A stretch of DNA of 8,510 nt from Candidatus Woesearchaeota archaeon. GTDB taxonomy: Archaea > Nanobdellota > Nanobdellia > Woesearchaeales > UBA10200. How positions within the stretch are numbered: the stretch's first letter is position 1; each line of letters starts with the position of its first letter. This document shows positions 1-5,328 of this stretch, piece by piece. A program made the position numbers and the translations under genes. The stretch lies in contig JAGVZX010000078.1 in NCBI GenBank assembly GCA_018302185.1, positions 1-8,510 of the forward strand. The letters run 5' to 3'. Under the pieces are notes generated by a model. That model was not told the DNA's origin. It searched no databases and was given only the letters and a program-made list of their open reading frames with translations.

Positions 1-82
1 AATACACCAGAGAATCCAACTAAACAGAAATTAAGGCAATCCCAAATCTTAATTTCTGTTTAGTTGGATTCTCTGGTGTATT
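1..82. repeat. Perfect 35-base inverted repeat with 12-base loop at the window edge
   Basis: Bases 1-35 are the exact reverse complement of 48-82, with bases 36-47 as the loop and no mismatch. The right arm and loop are coding sequence of mutS: read on the minus strand they give the expected MutS frame up to a conserved-looking Phe-Gly-Ile-Ala. The left arm then repeats the same bases backwards and stops the frame. A perfect fold-back that starts at base 1 and cuts through a conserved gene is what a chimeric read or amplification artefact at a contig end looks like. A genuine palindrome is less likely. Confidence 0.95.
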
Positions 83-499
83 TGAACTGCTCGGTGCATA
101 TTCACCCTGCTTGCTAATTGCCAAGATGTAATTATTTGATTTCTGGTCAAGAATATTCGATTCCATCACTGTGCCTGGAGTAATTACTCTTACAACATCT
201 CTCTTGACAACTCCTTTTGCAAACTTTGGATTCTCCATCTGCTCGACTATCGTTACTTTATATCCGCGTTTTATCAGTTTGCCCAAATACAGGTCTAATG
301 AATGGAAGGGAATCCCTGCTAATGGAGCTCTTGTCTCTCCTTTGCCGCGTGCAGTAAGTACTATGTTTAATTCTCTAGCAGCAGTCTTAGCGTCCTCATA
401 GAATGTCTCATAGAAATCCCCCATCCTGAACAGCACAATAGTGTCTGGATACTCCTGTTTCACTTTCATGTACTGCTGCATAGCTGGCGTAAGTTGCAT
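20..499 (-). CDS. mutS: DNA mismatch repair protein MutS, N-terminal part (truncated at window edge)
   Basis: MutS recognises mismatched bases as a dimeric clamp and starts mismatch repair. Only the mismatch-binding domain I and the start of the connector are present here, about 155 of the 800-900 residues usual for the family. The N-terminus (Thr-Pro-Ala-Met-Gln-Gln-Tyr) and the Gly-Asp-Phe-Tyr-Glu motif are diagnostic; Phe29 and Glu31 are the mismatch-contacting Phe-x-Glu pair. The segments LAGIPFHSLDLYLGKLI, GYKVTIVEQMENP and KGVVKRDVVRVITPGT follow in family order. A Ser/Asn/Pro-rich stretch near residues 134-149 precedes FGIA. The ATG at 497-499 follows an SD-like AGGGGG (about 508-514 on the minus strand) at good spacing. 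The apparent stop at 20-22 lies inside the fold-back repeat and is probably not real; trustworthy sequence ends near base 36. Confidence 0.93.
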   Translation of the reverse strand: MQLTPAMQQYMKVKQEYPDTIVLFRMGDFYETFYEDAKTAARELNIVLTARGKGETRAPLAGIPFHSLDLYLGKLIKRGYKVTIVEQMENPKFAKGVVKRDVVRVITPGTVMESNILDQKSNNYILAISKQGEYAPSSSNTPENPTKQKLRFGIALISV

Positions 500-645
500 C
501 TAAACAAACCCCCTGAAGTAAATATCATTGAATTTAAAATAAATTAAATCTATTCTACTTTTGTTAATCCAATCAGAACTAAAATATCCTCGGCTATTAA
601 AAATGTTTTTGTTTTAAATGAATATTAACTTGTGTATTATATTAT

Positions 646-759
646 CTACTGCATCATCTCAATAACCAGCTTATTCTCCTCAGGATGCAGGTAAGTCTCT
701 TTTCCTTCTTTAAGCTTTAGAATATATTGTGCAGTTTTAGCGCACTTCTTTCTTGAGAG
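646..759 (-). pseudogene. Start-less coding remnant or frameshifted tail downstream of the phosphoribosyltransferase gene
   Basis: On the minus strand a frame ending in TAG (646-648) stays open from about base 759. It reads like real protein: after YTLSRKKCAKTAQ come YILKLKEGKETYLHPEEN and KLVIEMMQ. It has no ATG, GTG or TTG, and it overlaps the last codons of the phosphoribosyltransferase gene in another frame. It could be the 3' end of a decayed gene whose front has been lost. It could instead be the true tail of the phosphoribosyltransferase, reached by a frameshift within the purine-rich end of that gene (about 744-754). I do not recognise the family. The rest of the gap, 500-645, is AT-rich and holds the mutS leader and promoter; I see no other gene there. 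Confidence 0.33.
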
Positions 760-1843
760 AGTATATCAGTCTTGATATGCAGATGCGCCTTCTTTTTTTG
801 AGGGCATCTCTAAAAGAGATAAATCTTTCTGGAAATTCTGGTCCACACACAAAACTTTCTGCATCATATAATGCAGCATCTCTTCCAGAAGAGGCTATGC
901 TCCATGGATATCCTTTTTTTACTTCCAGCACTTTTTGCATCTCACTCCTATACCTCTCAAGACATACTCCTACCGTTTGCGGACTGCATGATCGCACTTC
1001 ATGAATTGCTCTTGTGAGGGTCTTTCCAGTTGTAAAAAAGTCGTCAAGTATAAGAACTCTTTTTCCTCTCACTTTGCCAGAATCATCGAGCCAAGCATAT
1101 GATGCCTCTGGGGCAGATTTTTCTCCTTGCTCTGGATGACCATTCTTCTCATAGCACGCTTTGGCCATAACAATATCCCATCCAGCAACGGAAAAGACGT
1201 AGGATATGGGTATTCCTCCATTTGCTACACCAACTGCAACATCATAAGAATCTTTGAGCTGATATGCCGCATTTATCACTGACAAAATAGTGCCTTGACT
1301 ATGAAACCCCTTATGCGCTTTTCCCTTTGTCGCCTCTTTTATTTCTTGCATATCAAGCGCGAGAGCATCATCAAGCGTGAAATCGACGATACACATAAGT
1401 TCTGCACGCCTTCTTTCCTCAGGAACAAGCATTGCGGCATGTACTGCCTTTTCTATTCCTTCTTCATCATTCAAGTGCTGAAATGCCATCACTGCAGATC
1501 CAGGATACCCTTGCTCTATTGCAATATACCCTGCAGAGCGAAGCGCGTGTGTATCATTTAAAATTTTATATGTACGTATTGCCTTTGAAAATTCATTACT
1601 TTCAAGGGCTTTTGCGCCAAGTCTTTTCAAAAGAAGCCTTCTTTTTTGTTCAAGATATGGCCTTTGGTTTTCATACTCTAATCCCTCTAATTCTTCTTCT
1701 ACGATAGAAAGTGCAAGCTCTATCTCATCGTACGTAAATCTTGTTCCTTTAGGAAACAACCGTTCAAACTCCTCATCCTCGTCGTCAGCATCTTCTTTCC
1801 ATTCAACCATACCCAGCATGAATGGTGTAAAAGTATTTAACAT
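737..1843 (-). CDS. Type I phosphoribosyltransferase-domain protein with helical-repeat N-terminal half
   Basis: The C-terminal half (about residues 195-345 of 368) is a type I phosphoribosyltransferase fold. VLILDDFFTTGKT (263-275) is the PRPP-binding loop with its two acidic residues and TTGKT turn, and VANGGIPIS (206-214) fits the pyrophosphate loop. Such domains transfer 5-phosphoribose to a base or act as PRPP sensors; the acceptor cannot be told. The N-terminus has an acidic tract (about 15-26: Glu, Asp-rich). Residues 60-150 form Ala-rich helical pairs that look like TPR or alpha-solenoid repeats, suggesting a protein partner. No membrane segment is seen. ATG at 1841-1843 lies three bases after the stop of a possible micro-ORF and has no SD. 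The in-frame ATG at 1808-1810 (Met12) is a serious alternative because a TATA-like box lies about 27 bases before it, which would make it leaderless. The domain call is firm; the function is unknown. Confidence 0.85.
   Translation of the reverse strand: MLNTFTPFMLGMVEWKEDADDEDEEFERLFPKGTRFTYDEIELALSIVEEELEGLEYENQRPYLEQKRRLLLKRLGAKALESNEFSKAIRTYKILNDTHALRSAGYIAIEQGYPGSAVMAFQHLNDEEGIEKAVHAAMLVPEERRRAELMCIVDFTLDDALALDMQEIKEATKGKAHKGFHSQGTILSVINAAYQLKDSYDVAVGVANGGIPISYVFSVAGWDIVMAKACYEKNGHPEQGEKSAPEASYAWLDDSGKVRGKRVLILDDFFTTGKTLTRAIHEVRSCSPQTVGVCLERYRSEMQKVLEVKKGYPWSIASSGRDAALYDAESFVCGPEFPERFISFRDALKKRRRICISRLIYSLKKEVR
1831..1840 (-). promoter_or_regulatory. TATA-like box for a possible leaderless start at Met12 of the phosphoribosyltransferase
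   Basis: On the minus strand TTAAATACTT is centred about 27 bases before the ATG at 1808-1810, the distance expected for an archaeal TATA box driving a leaderless transcript. It lies inside the longer reading frame that starts at 1843, so both starts cannot be equally used. If this box is real, the annotated protein is 11 residues too long. Confidence 0.35.
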
Positions 1844-1846
1844 TTT

Positions 1847-1984
1847 CTATTTTAGCTTTACTATTTCCATCTTTTTCTGCTCGAGAACGTGCTGTATTAT
1901 TTCTCTCTCTTCTCTTTTGTTCCCTGCTTGCTGCCAAAGCAGGAATCCTAGCCAAGTTAGAACAAGGTCCTGAAAAAAAAACAA
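1847..1984 (-). CDS. Possible 45-residue membrane-anchored micro-protein upstream of the phosphoribosyltransferase
   Basis: This short frame runs from a TTG (1982-1984) to TAG (1847-1849). The protein has a hydrophobic N-terminus (FFFQDLVLTWLGFLLW, residues 2-17), which would make one short membrane helix. A charged amphipathic helix follows (KREEREIIQHVLEQKK, 23-38). Codon-level texture from 1850 to 1972 looks coding. The stop is separated from the next ATG by one codon (AAA) in the same frame, so the two could be translationally coupled, or they could be one protein broken by a TAG. Weak points are the TTG start, the nine-T run beside it, the lack of an SD, and the continuation of the open frame upstream to about 2063 without ATG. 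It may therefore be the end of a decayed gene. I recognise no family. Confidence 0.35.
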   Translation of the reverse strand: MFFFQDLVLTWLGFLLWQQAGNKREEREIIQHVLEQKKMEIVKLK

Positions 1985-1994
1985 ACTGTTTAAG

Positions 1995-2052
1995 TTAAAT
2001 ATAAATACTAGGTAACCTATTAATAGTTTATTGTTGTAATCAATATATCTTA
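1995..2052. promoter_or_regulatory. Divergent promoter region between the phosphoribosyltransferase unit and the ABC1 kinase gene
   Basis: This AT-rich stretch separates two outward-reading units. On the plus strand AATATATCTTA (about 2042-2052) could be the TATA box for the kinase, giving a leader of about 20 bases that contains the AGAGGT SD at 2085-2090. On the minus strand TATTTATATTTA (about 1996-2007) is a good TATA candidate for the leftward unit. No operator-like repeat is obvious. Confidence 0.4.
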
Positions 2053-2094
2053 TTAAAGATTAGATATTGCAGTTAAACATAAAAAGAGGTCCAT

Positions 2095-3777
2095 ATGCCA
2101 TTATTCAACCTGATCCAGGACATAAAAGACATAAACAGATTAAGGGAGATTCTTGCAGTATTATTTGAAGAAGGATTTGGCTACTGGATATCAAGGACAG
2201 CATTGGCTTCTCATGTTCCCTGGTACAGGAGAATATTTGCAGGGATAAGAAACAAATCAACTGAAGAATTAACTTTGCCTTTCAGAGTAAGAAGAGCGAT
2301 GGAAAGGTTAGGGCCTACATTCATCAAGCTTGGTCAGATCCTAAGCTTAAGGCCGGATTTTGTGCCTAAGGAATATATCAAGGAATTTGAGAAGATGCAG
2401 GACCATGTCCCTGAATTCTCTTATGAAGAGGCTAAGCAAATAACAGAACATGAGCTTGGCAAATCATTGCATTCAGTTTTCAAAAGTTTTAATAAAAAGC
2501 CAATAGCATCCGCGTCATTGTCACAAGTCCATAAAGCAGTATTAAAAAACGGAAAAACTGTTGCAGTAAAGATCCAGCGCCCAAACATAAGGGCGGTGAT
2601 GGAAAAGGATATCAGGCTGATGCTGCATATTGCGTCATCTCTTGAAGAGCATTTTCCTGAAGCCAGAAAATATAAGCTTGCAAAGATAGTCGAGGAGTTT
2701 GCGCGGTGGACAGAGCAGGAGCTTGACTTCAGGCTGGAAGCAAAGAACGCAATACGTTTTAGGCAGAACTTCTTAAATAATCTGCATATTGTAATCCCAA
2801 AAGTTTATACTGAATACGTCACTGGAAAGATTTTGGTGATGGAATTCATTGACGGCACAGAGCTTAACCAGCTGGATGCCAGCAATAAGAAAGAATTTGA
2901 TGCCCTGATAACACATGGATTTGACGCAATCTTAACCCAGGTATTTGTCCATGGTTTTTTCCATGCAGATCCGCACCCAGGAAATATATTTATCCTTAAG
3001 AACGGCAAGATTGGCTTGGTAGATTTTGGGATCGTAGGACATTTTAATGACGAGCTTAAGAAGAAAAGCATCAATCTGTTCAGAGGCATCATCGAGCAGG
3101 ACAGCGAAAAGATCATAAAGACATTTTTAGAAATGGGTATGAATATTGAACAGATCAATTATGATGCATTTAAAGATGACCTGGAGCAGATATTAGCTGA
3201 GCTTAAAGACACTTCTGTAGGAGACGTAAAAAGCAGCTATATCCTTGAGGATGTCCTTAATCTTGCACTAAAGCATCATGTGATGATGCCTGTCGATTTT
3301 GTGCTGTTCGGAAAGACAATAGCTACTTTAGAAGGGGTTGCCTTAAAATATGACCCTAATTTTAAGATTATAGAGAGCAGCAGACCCTTCATAAGAAAAT
3401 TGTTGATAAAGAAGTTCAGCATAACAGGACATGCAAAAGAAATGTATAAGACATACAGCAGCTTCAAAGAATCCCTGAAGAATATCCCCATCTATACTCT
3501 TGAGATAATGAACAAGATAAGGGAAGGCAAAATAAAGATAGACATAGAAGATACGGATATCAAGACTTTAAGCATGGAGATGGAGCACAGCTCAGGAAAT
3601 ATTGCTTTTGGAATGATAATTGCTGCGCTGTTTGTCACCTCCGGCTTGGTGCTGCAGACAGACAATGGCATCTATTATAAAGGATATCCAATTATACCTT
3701 TAGTAGGCACGGCGTTAGGTTTTGTTATGACATTATGGCTGCTTCACAGAACTTTATTAGCAAGATACTTGAAATAA
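2095..3777 (+). CDS. ABC1/UbiB/AarF-family atypical protein kinase-like protein
   Basis: Members of this family are atypical kinase-fold ATPases. In bacteria and mitochondria (UbiB, COQ8) they support quinone or prenyl-lipid synthesis at membranes; the archaeal substrate is unknown. All family hallmarks are present in 560 residues. They are the KxGQ motif (Lys78-Leu-Gly-Gln81), the Ala-rich nucleotide loop (IASASLSQVH, 137-146), the VAVK lysine (159), the ExD motif (Glu209, Asp211), catalytic HADPHPGN (290-297) and metal-binding DFG (310-312). Two membrane helices close the protein (about 503-521 and 532-551), as in UbiB. Length is normal for the family. An AGAGGT SD ends four bases before the ATG. 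The next gene, a phasin-like protein, starts 60 bases downstream on the same strand. All catalytic residues look intact. A symbol is withheld because ubiquinone synthesis itself is not expected in this organism. Confidence 0.95.
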   Translation: MPLFNLIQDIKDINRLREILAVLFEEGFGYWISRTALASHVPWYRRIFAGIRNKSTEELTLPFRVRRAMERLGPTFIKLGQILSLRPDFVPKEYIKEFEKMQDHVPEFSYEEAKQITEHELGKSLHSVFKSFNKKPIASASLSQVHKAVLKNGKTVAVKIQRPNIRAVMEKDIRLMLHIASSLEEHFPEARKYKLAKIVEEFARWTEQELDFRLEAKNAIRFRQNFLNNLHIVIPKVYTEYVTGKILVMEFIDGTELNQLDASNKKEFDALITHGFDAILTQVFVHGFFHADPHPGNIFILKNGKIGLVDFGIVGHFNDELKKKSINLFRGIIEQDSEKIIKTFLEMGMNIEQINYDAFKDDLEQILAELKDTSVGDVKSSYILEDVLNLALKHHVMMPVDFVLFGKTIATLEGVALKYDPNFKIIESSRPFIRKLLIKKFSITGHAKEMYKTYSSFKESLKNIPIYTLEIMNKIREGKIKIDIEDTDIKTLSMEMEHSSGNIAFGMIIAALFVTSGLVLQTDNGIYYKGYPIIPLVGTALGFVMTLWLLHRTLLARYLK

Positions 3778-3837
3778 TATGCTGATTAATATTAAATAAC
3801 TACAATCTAAGATAAAAAATTATAGGAGGTGTTTTTT

Positions 3838-4122
3838 ATGGCAAGAAGCTTGATCAAGGATGGGTTGTATTTCTCAGTTGGTTTGGCAGCTGCATCAAAA
3901 GATACAGTTGAGAAGATTGTTAATCGGATCGTTAAGGAAGGATTATTGAGTGTGACTGAAGGCAGAAAATTGGCAAAAGATGTTTTGAAAGCTTCTAATA
4001 AAGCGCAGAAGCAGCTGACTGGAGCAGTAGGAAAGCAGATACAGAATGCAGCACAGCAGACTCCGTTTGCTACTAAGGCAGATCTGGAAAAGCTGAAGAA
4101 ACAGTTGACTGGTAAGAAATAA
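3838..4122 (+). CDS. Small phasin-like (PHA-synthesis-regulator-like) helical protein
   Basis: The 94-residue protein is almost entirely helical, without cysteines or membrane segments. It has an amphipathic N-terminal part (GLYFSVGLAAASKDTVEKIV, 9-28) and the segment KEGLLSVTEGRKLAKDVL (33-50). A Gln/Ala-rich linker and a short coiled-coil-like end (FATKADLEKLKKQL, 77-90) follow. That order resembles small proteins annotated as polyhydroxyalkanoate-synthesis-regulator phasins, which coat or contact lipid-like surfaces; the match is by eye only. A strong SD, GGAGGTG (3825-3831), sits six bases before the ATG at 3838 and fixes the start. The in-frame GTG at 3829 lies inside the SD and is not the start. 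A TATA-like TTAATATTAAATA (about 3785-3797) could give it its own promoter. The kinase upstream suggests joint work at a membrane. I see no PHA synthase here, so PHA storage itself is not supported. Confidence 0.75.
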   Translation: MARSLIKDGLYFSVGLAAASKDTVEKIVNRIVKEGLLSVTEGRKLAKDVLKASNKAQKQLTGAVGKQIQNAAQQTPFATKADLEKLKKQLTGKK

Positions 4123-4129
4123 GATACGG

Positions 4130-4143
4130 AGTTAACCACTACA
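4130..4143. repeat. AGTTAACCACTACA repeat, copy 1 of 4 (outer left)
   Basis: This is an exact 14-base copy, eight bases after the stop of the phasin-like gene, and a T-rich tract follows it. It forms a direct pair with copy 2, with 66 bases from start to start. The three bases after it (TTT) match those after copy 4 at the far side of fic. Confidence 0.95.
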
Positions 4144-4158
4144 TTTATTTTTATTCTT
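4144..4158 (+). terminator. T-rich tract after the phasin-like gene
   Basis: TTTATTTTTATTCTT begins 21 bases after the stop codon at 4122. T-rich tracts without a required hairpin end transcription in archaea. It also lies in the spacer of the left repeat pair, so it could have another role. Confidence 0.4.
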
Positions 4159-4195
4159 CATCGAGAAAATTTAGTATAGTTACTTTTCTTTGATG

Positions 4196-4209
4196 AGTTA
4201 ACCACTACA
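4196..4209. repeat. AGTTAACCACTACA repeat, copy 2 of 4 (inner left)
   Basis: This exact copy has the same orientation as copy 1 and lies 17 bases beyond the 3' end of fic. The next three bases (AAT) match those after copy 3, the inner copy on the other side of fic. Confidence 0.95.
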
Positions 4210-4226
4210 AATTATTTTAAAATTAT

Positions 4227-5144
4227 TCAGACAAACTTATACTGCTCCAGATACTCTTCAGAGCAGAATTTGGAAATTGCCTCAAACTTGCCGTTTCTGG
4301 CATTGTTCAATGCAGAAATATATTCGTTTCTCATCTTTGACCTTATTGCTAAAGGCATCACGCCATTCATCATCAAAAGCCAGTTCAAAAGCAGCCTTCC
4401 CACTCTTCCGTTGCCATCCACAAATGGGTGAATGATCTCAAACTGCGCATGCGACTGAAATGCGACTTCAAAGTCATCTATCTTGGTGGATGCTGTCTTG
4501 ATCCATTGCAGAAGCTTGTCCATCTTCTCTTCAGCAAACAAGAATGATGAGGTATAAACATCGCCTATATAATTCTGGACTGTTTTGTACTTCCCTAGTG
4601 TTTTTTCTGTTTCAATATTCAGGTTAACTCTTTTATGCAGCTCAAACAGGTCATTGTGAGTTGGAAACCTTGAACAATTTGCTTCAACATACTCCCATGC
4701 AGATAATAGGTTTTGTGCCATGAAAAATTCTTTCTTGCTGTGGTCTTTCGGCACTAGGTCATTGAACAGGAAATCATAGGTCTCTTTAGGTGTAAGAGTT
4801 GAGCCTTCGATTGCATTGCTGCTTGCAATAAAATTGCTCAGGAATTTCTGCTTTTCTTTTTCTCTTGACATCTTATCTAAGGAATTCATGTATCTCTTAT
4901 AATTGCCTGAAGCAACCTTCATCTTATGGTGCTCTGTGTATGGCAGCTCATCTCTAAATTCTGTAAGAATCCAGTCATTGTTATAGTAAGAGAGCTTCAT
5001 GCATTCAAGCTCTTCATTTAAGACAGGCCTCTTTCTGCCTATATACTTAACAGTCTTCTGAGTAACCTTATCTCCTTTTCTTATGCTTTCGACAAGGTAA
5101 AGGTATTCTTTTCCTTTTATCTTCTTTATAGTTATGCTTACCAT
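4227..5144 (-). CDS. fic: Fic-family protein (class II, autoinhibited AMPylase type)
   Basis: Fic proteins move AMP, or more rarely another nucleotide-derived group, from a nucleotide onto a hydroxyl side chain of a target protein. The full active-site motif HPFVDGNGRVGR is at 239-250, with catalytic His239 and the phosphate- and metal-binding Asp-Gly-Asn-Gly-Arg. An inhibitory-helix motif SNAIEG (109-114; the [ST]xxxE[GN] pattern) precedes the Fic core, which defines class II. Glu113 would hold the enzyme inactive until released. The flap region is GDVYTSSFLFAEEKM (194-208). The first 40 residues (YLYLVESIRKGDKV then KTVKYIG) resemble an N-terminal module also seen at the start of some transposases and archaeal Fic proteins. 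At 305 residues the length is typical. The ATG has no SD and follows a TATA box by about 26 bases, so it is probably leaderless. The gene is convergent with the phasin-like gene and boxed in by four identical repeats. No separate antitoxin gene is present, as expected for class II. The target is unknown. Confidence 0.95.
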   Translation of the reverse strand: MVSITIKKIKGKEYLYLVESIRKGDKVTQKTVKYIGRKRPVLNEELECMKLSYYNNDWILTEFRDELPYTEHHKMKVASGNYKRYMNSLDKMSREKEKQKFLSNFIASSNAIEGSTLTPKETYDFLFNDLVPKDHSKKEFFMAQNLLSAWEYVEANCSRFPTHNDLFELHKRVNLNIETEKTLGKYKTVQNYIGDVYTSSFLFAEEKMDKLLQWIKTASTKIDDFEVAFQSHAQFEIIHPFVDGNGRVGRLLLNWLLMMNGVMPLAIRSKMRNEYISALNNARNGKFEAISKFCSEEYLEQYKFV

Positions 5145-5150
5145 AAGCCA

Positions 5151-5164
5151 AGTTAACCACTACA
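5151..5164. repeat. AGTTAACCACTACA repeat, copy 3 of 4 (inner right, in fic promoter)
   Basis: This exact copy lies between the fic TATA box and the fic ATG, covering about -7 to -20 from the start codon. A protein bound here would block RNA polymerase, so it is well placed to be an operator. Confidence 0.95.
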
Positions 5165-5175
5165 AATATATAAAT
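5165..5175 (-). promoter_or_regulatory. TATA box of fic
   Basis: On the minus strand ATTTATATATT is centred about 26 bases before the fic ATG (5142-5144). That distance fits an archaeal promoter whose transcript starts at or near the start codon. It directly abuts repeat copy 3. Confidence 0.7.
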
Positions 5176-5216
5176 CTTTCGTCGGAAAATGTAAAATAAG
5201 GTGTTTTAGGATAGGT

Positions 5217-5230
5217 AGTTAACCACTACA
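5217..5230. repeat. AGTTAACCACTACA repeat, copy 4 of 4 (outer right)
   Basis: This exact copy starts 66 bases after copy 3, in the same orientation, and about 100 bases before nurA. The TTT after it matches the bases after copy 1. Confidence 0.95.
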
Positions 5231-5299
5231 TTTTATCTGCATGTTTAATGTATGTATTAAGTCATGATTGAAAGATCATACTTCTAAAATCAACAAACA

Positions 5300-5308
5300 T
5301 TAAAAATA
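5300..5308 (+). promoter_or_regulatory. TATA-like box of nurA
   Basis: TTAAAAATA is centred 25 bases before the nurA ATG at 5329, and no SD lies between. This points to a leaderless transcript. The rest of 5231-5328 is AT-rich, with a small weak stem near 5265-5278, and I see no other gene in it. Confidence 0.55.
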
Positions 5309-5328
5309 AAGCAATATTATCCTACGTT

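Noticed and set aside
1295..1707. Two plus-strand open frames of 88 and 91 codons opposite the phosphoribosyltransferase gene
   Set aside because: Both lie wholly inside a gene with a clear PRPP-loop domain protein on the other strand, and neither shows a motif or start signal.
3807..4139. A 110-codon antisense frame over the phasin-like gene, with a GTG start inside repeat copy 1
   Set aside because: The plus-strand gene has a strong SD and a sensible helical protein; the antisense product is a Phe/Ser/Cys-rich shadow with no SD and no recognisable motif.
4130..5230. CRISPR-like array
   Set aside because: The repeats are only 14 bases, come as two separate pairs around a gene, and the gaps between them resemble each other weakly, unlike spacers.
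5250..5281. Possible hairpin upstream of nurA (GTATG with CATAC, ATGAT with ATCAT)
   Set aside because: The two stems share bases and cannot form together, each is only five pairs, and the stretch lies upstream of the expected transcript start.
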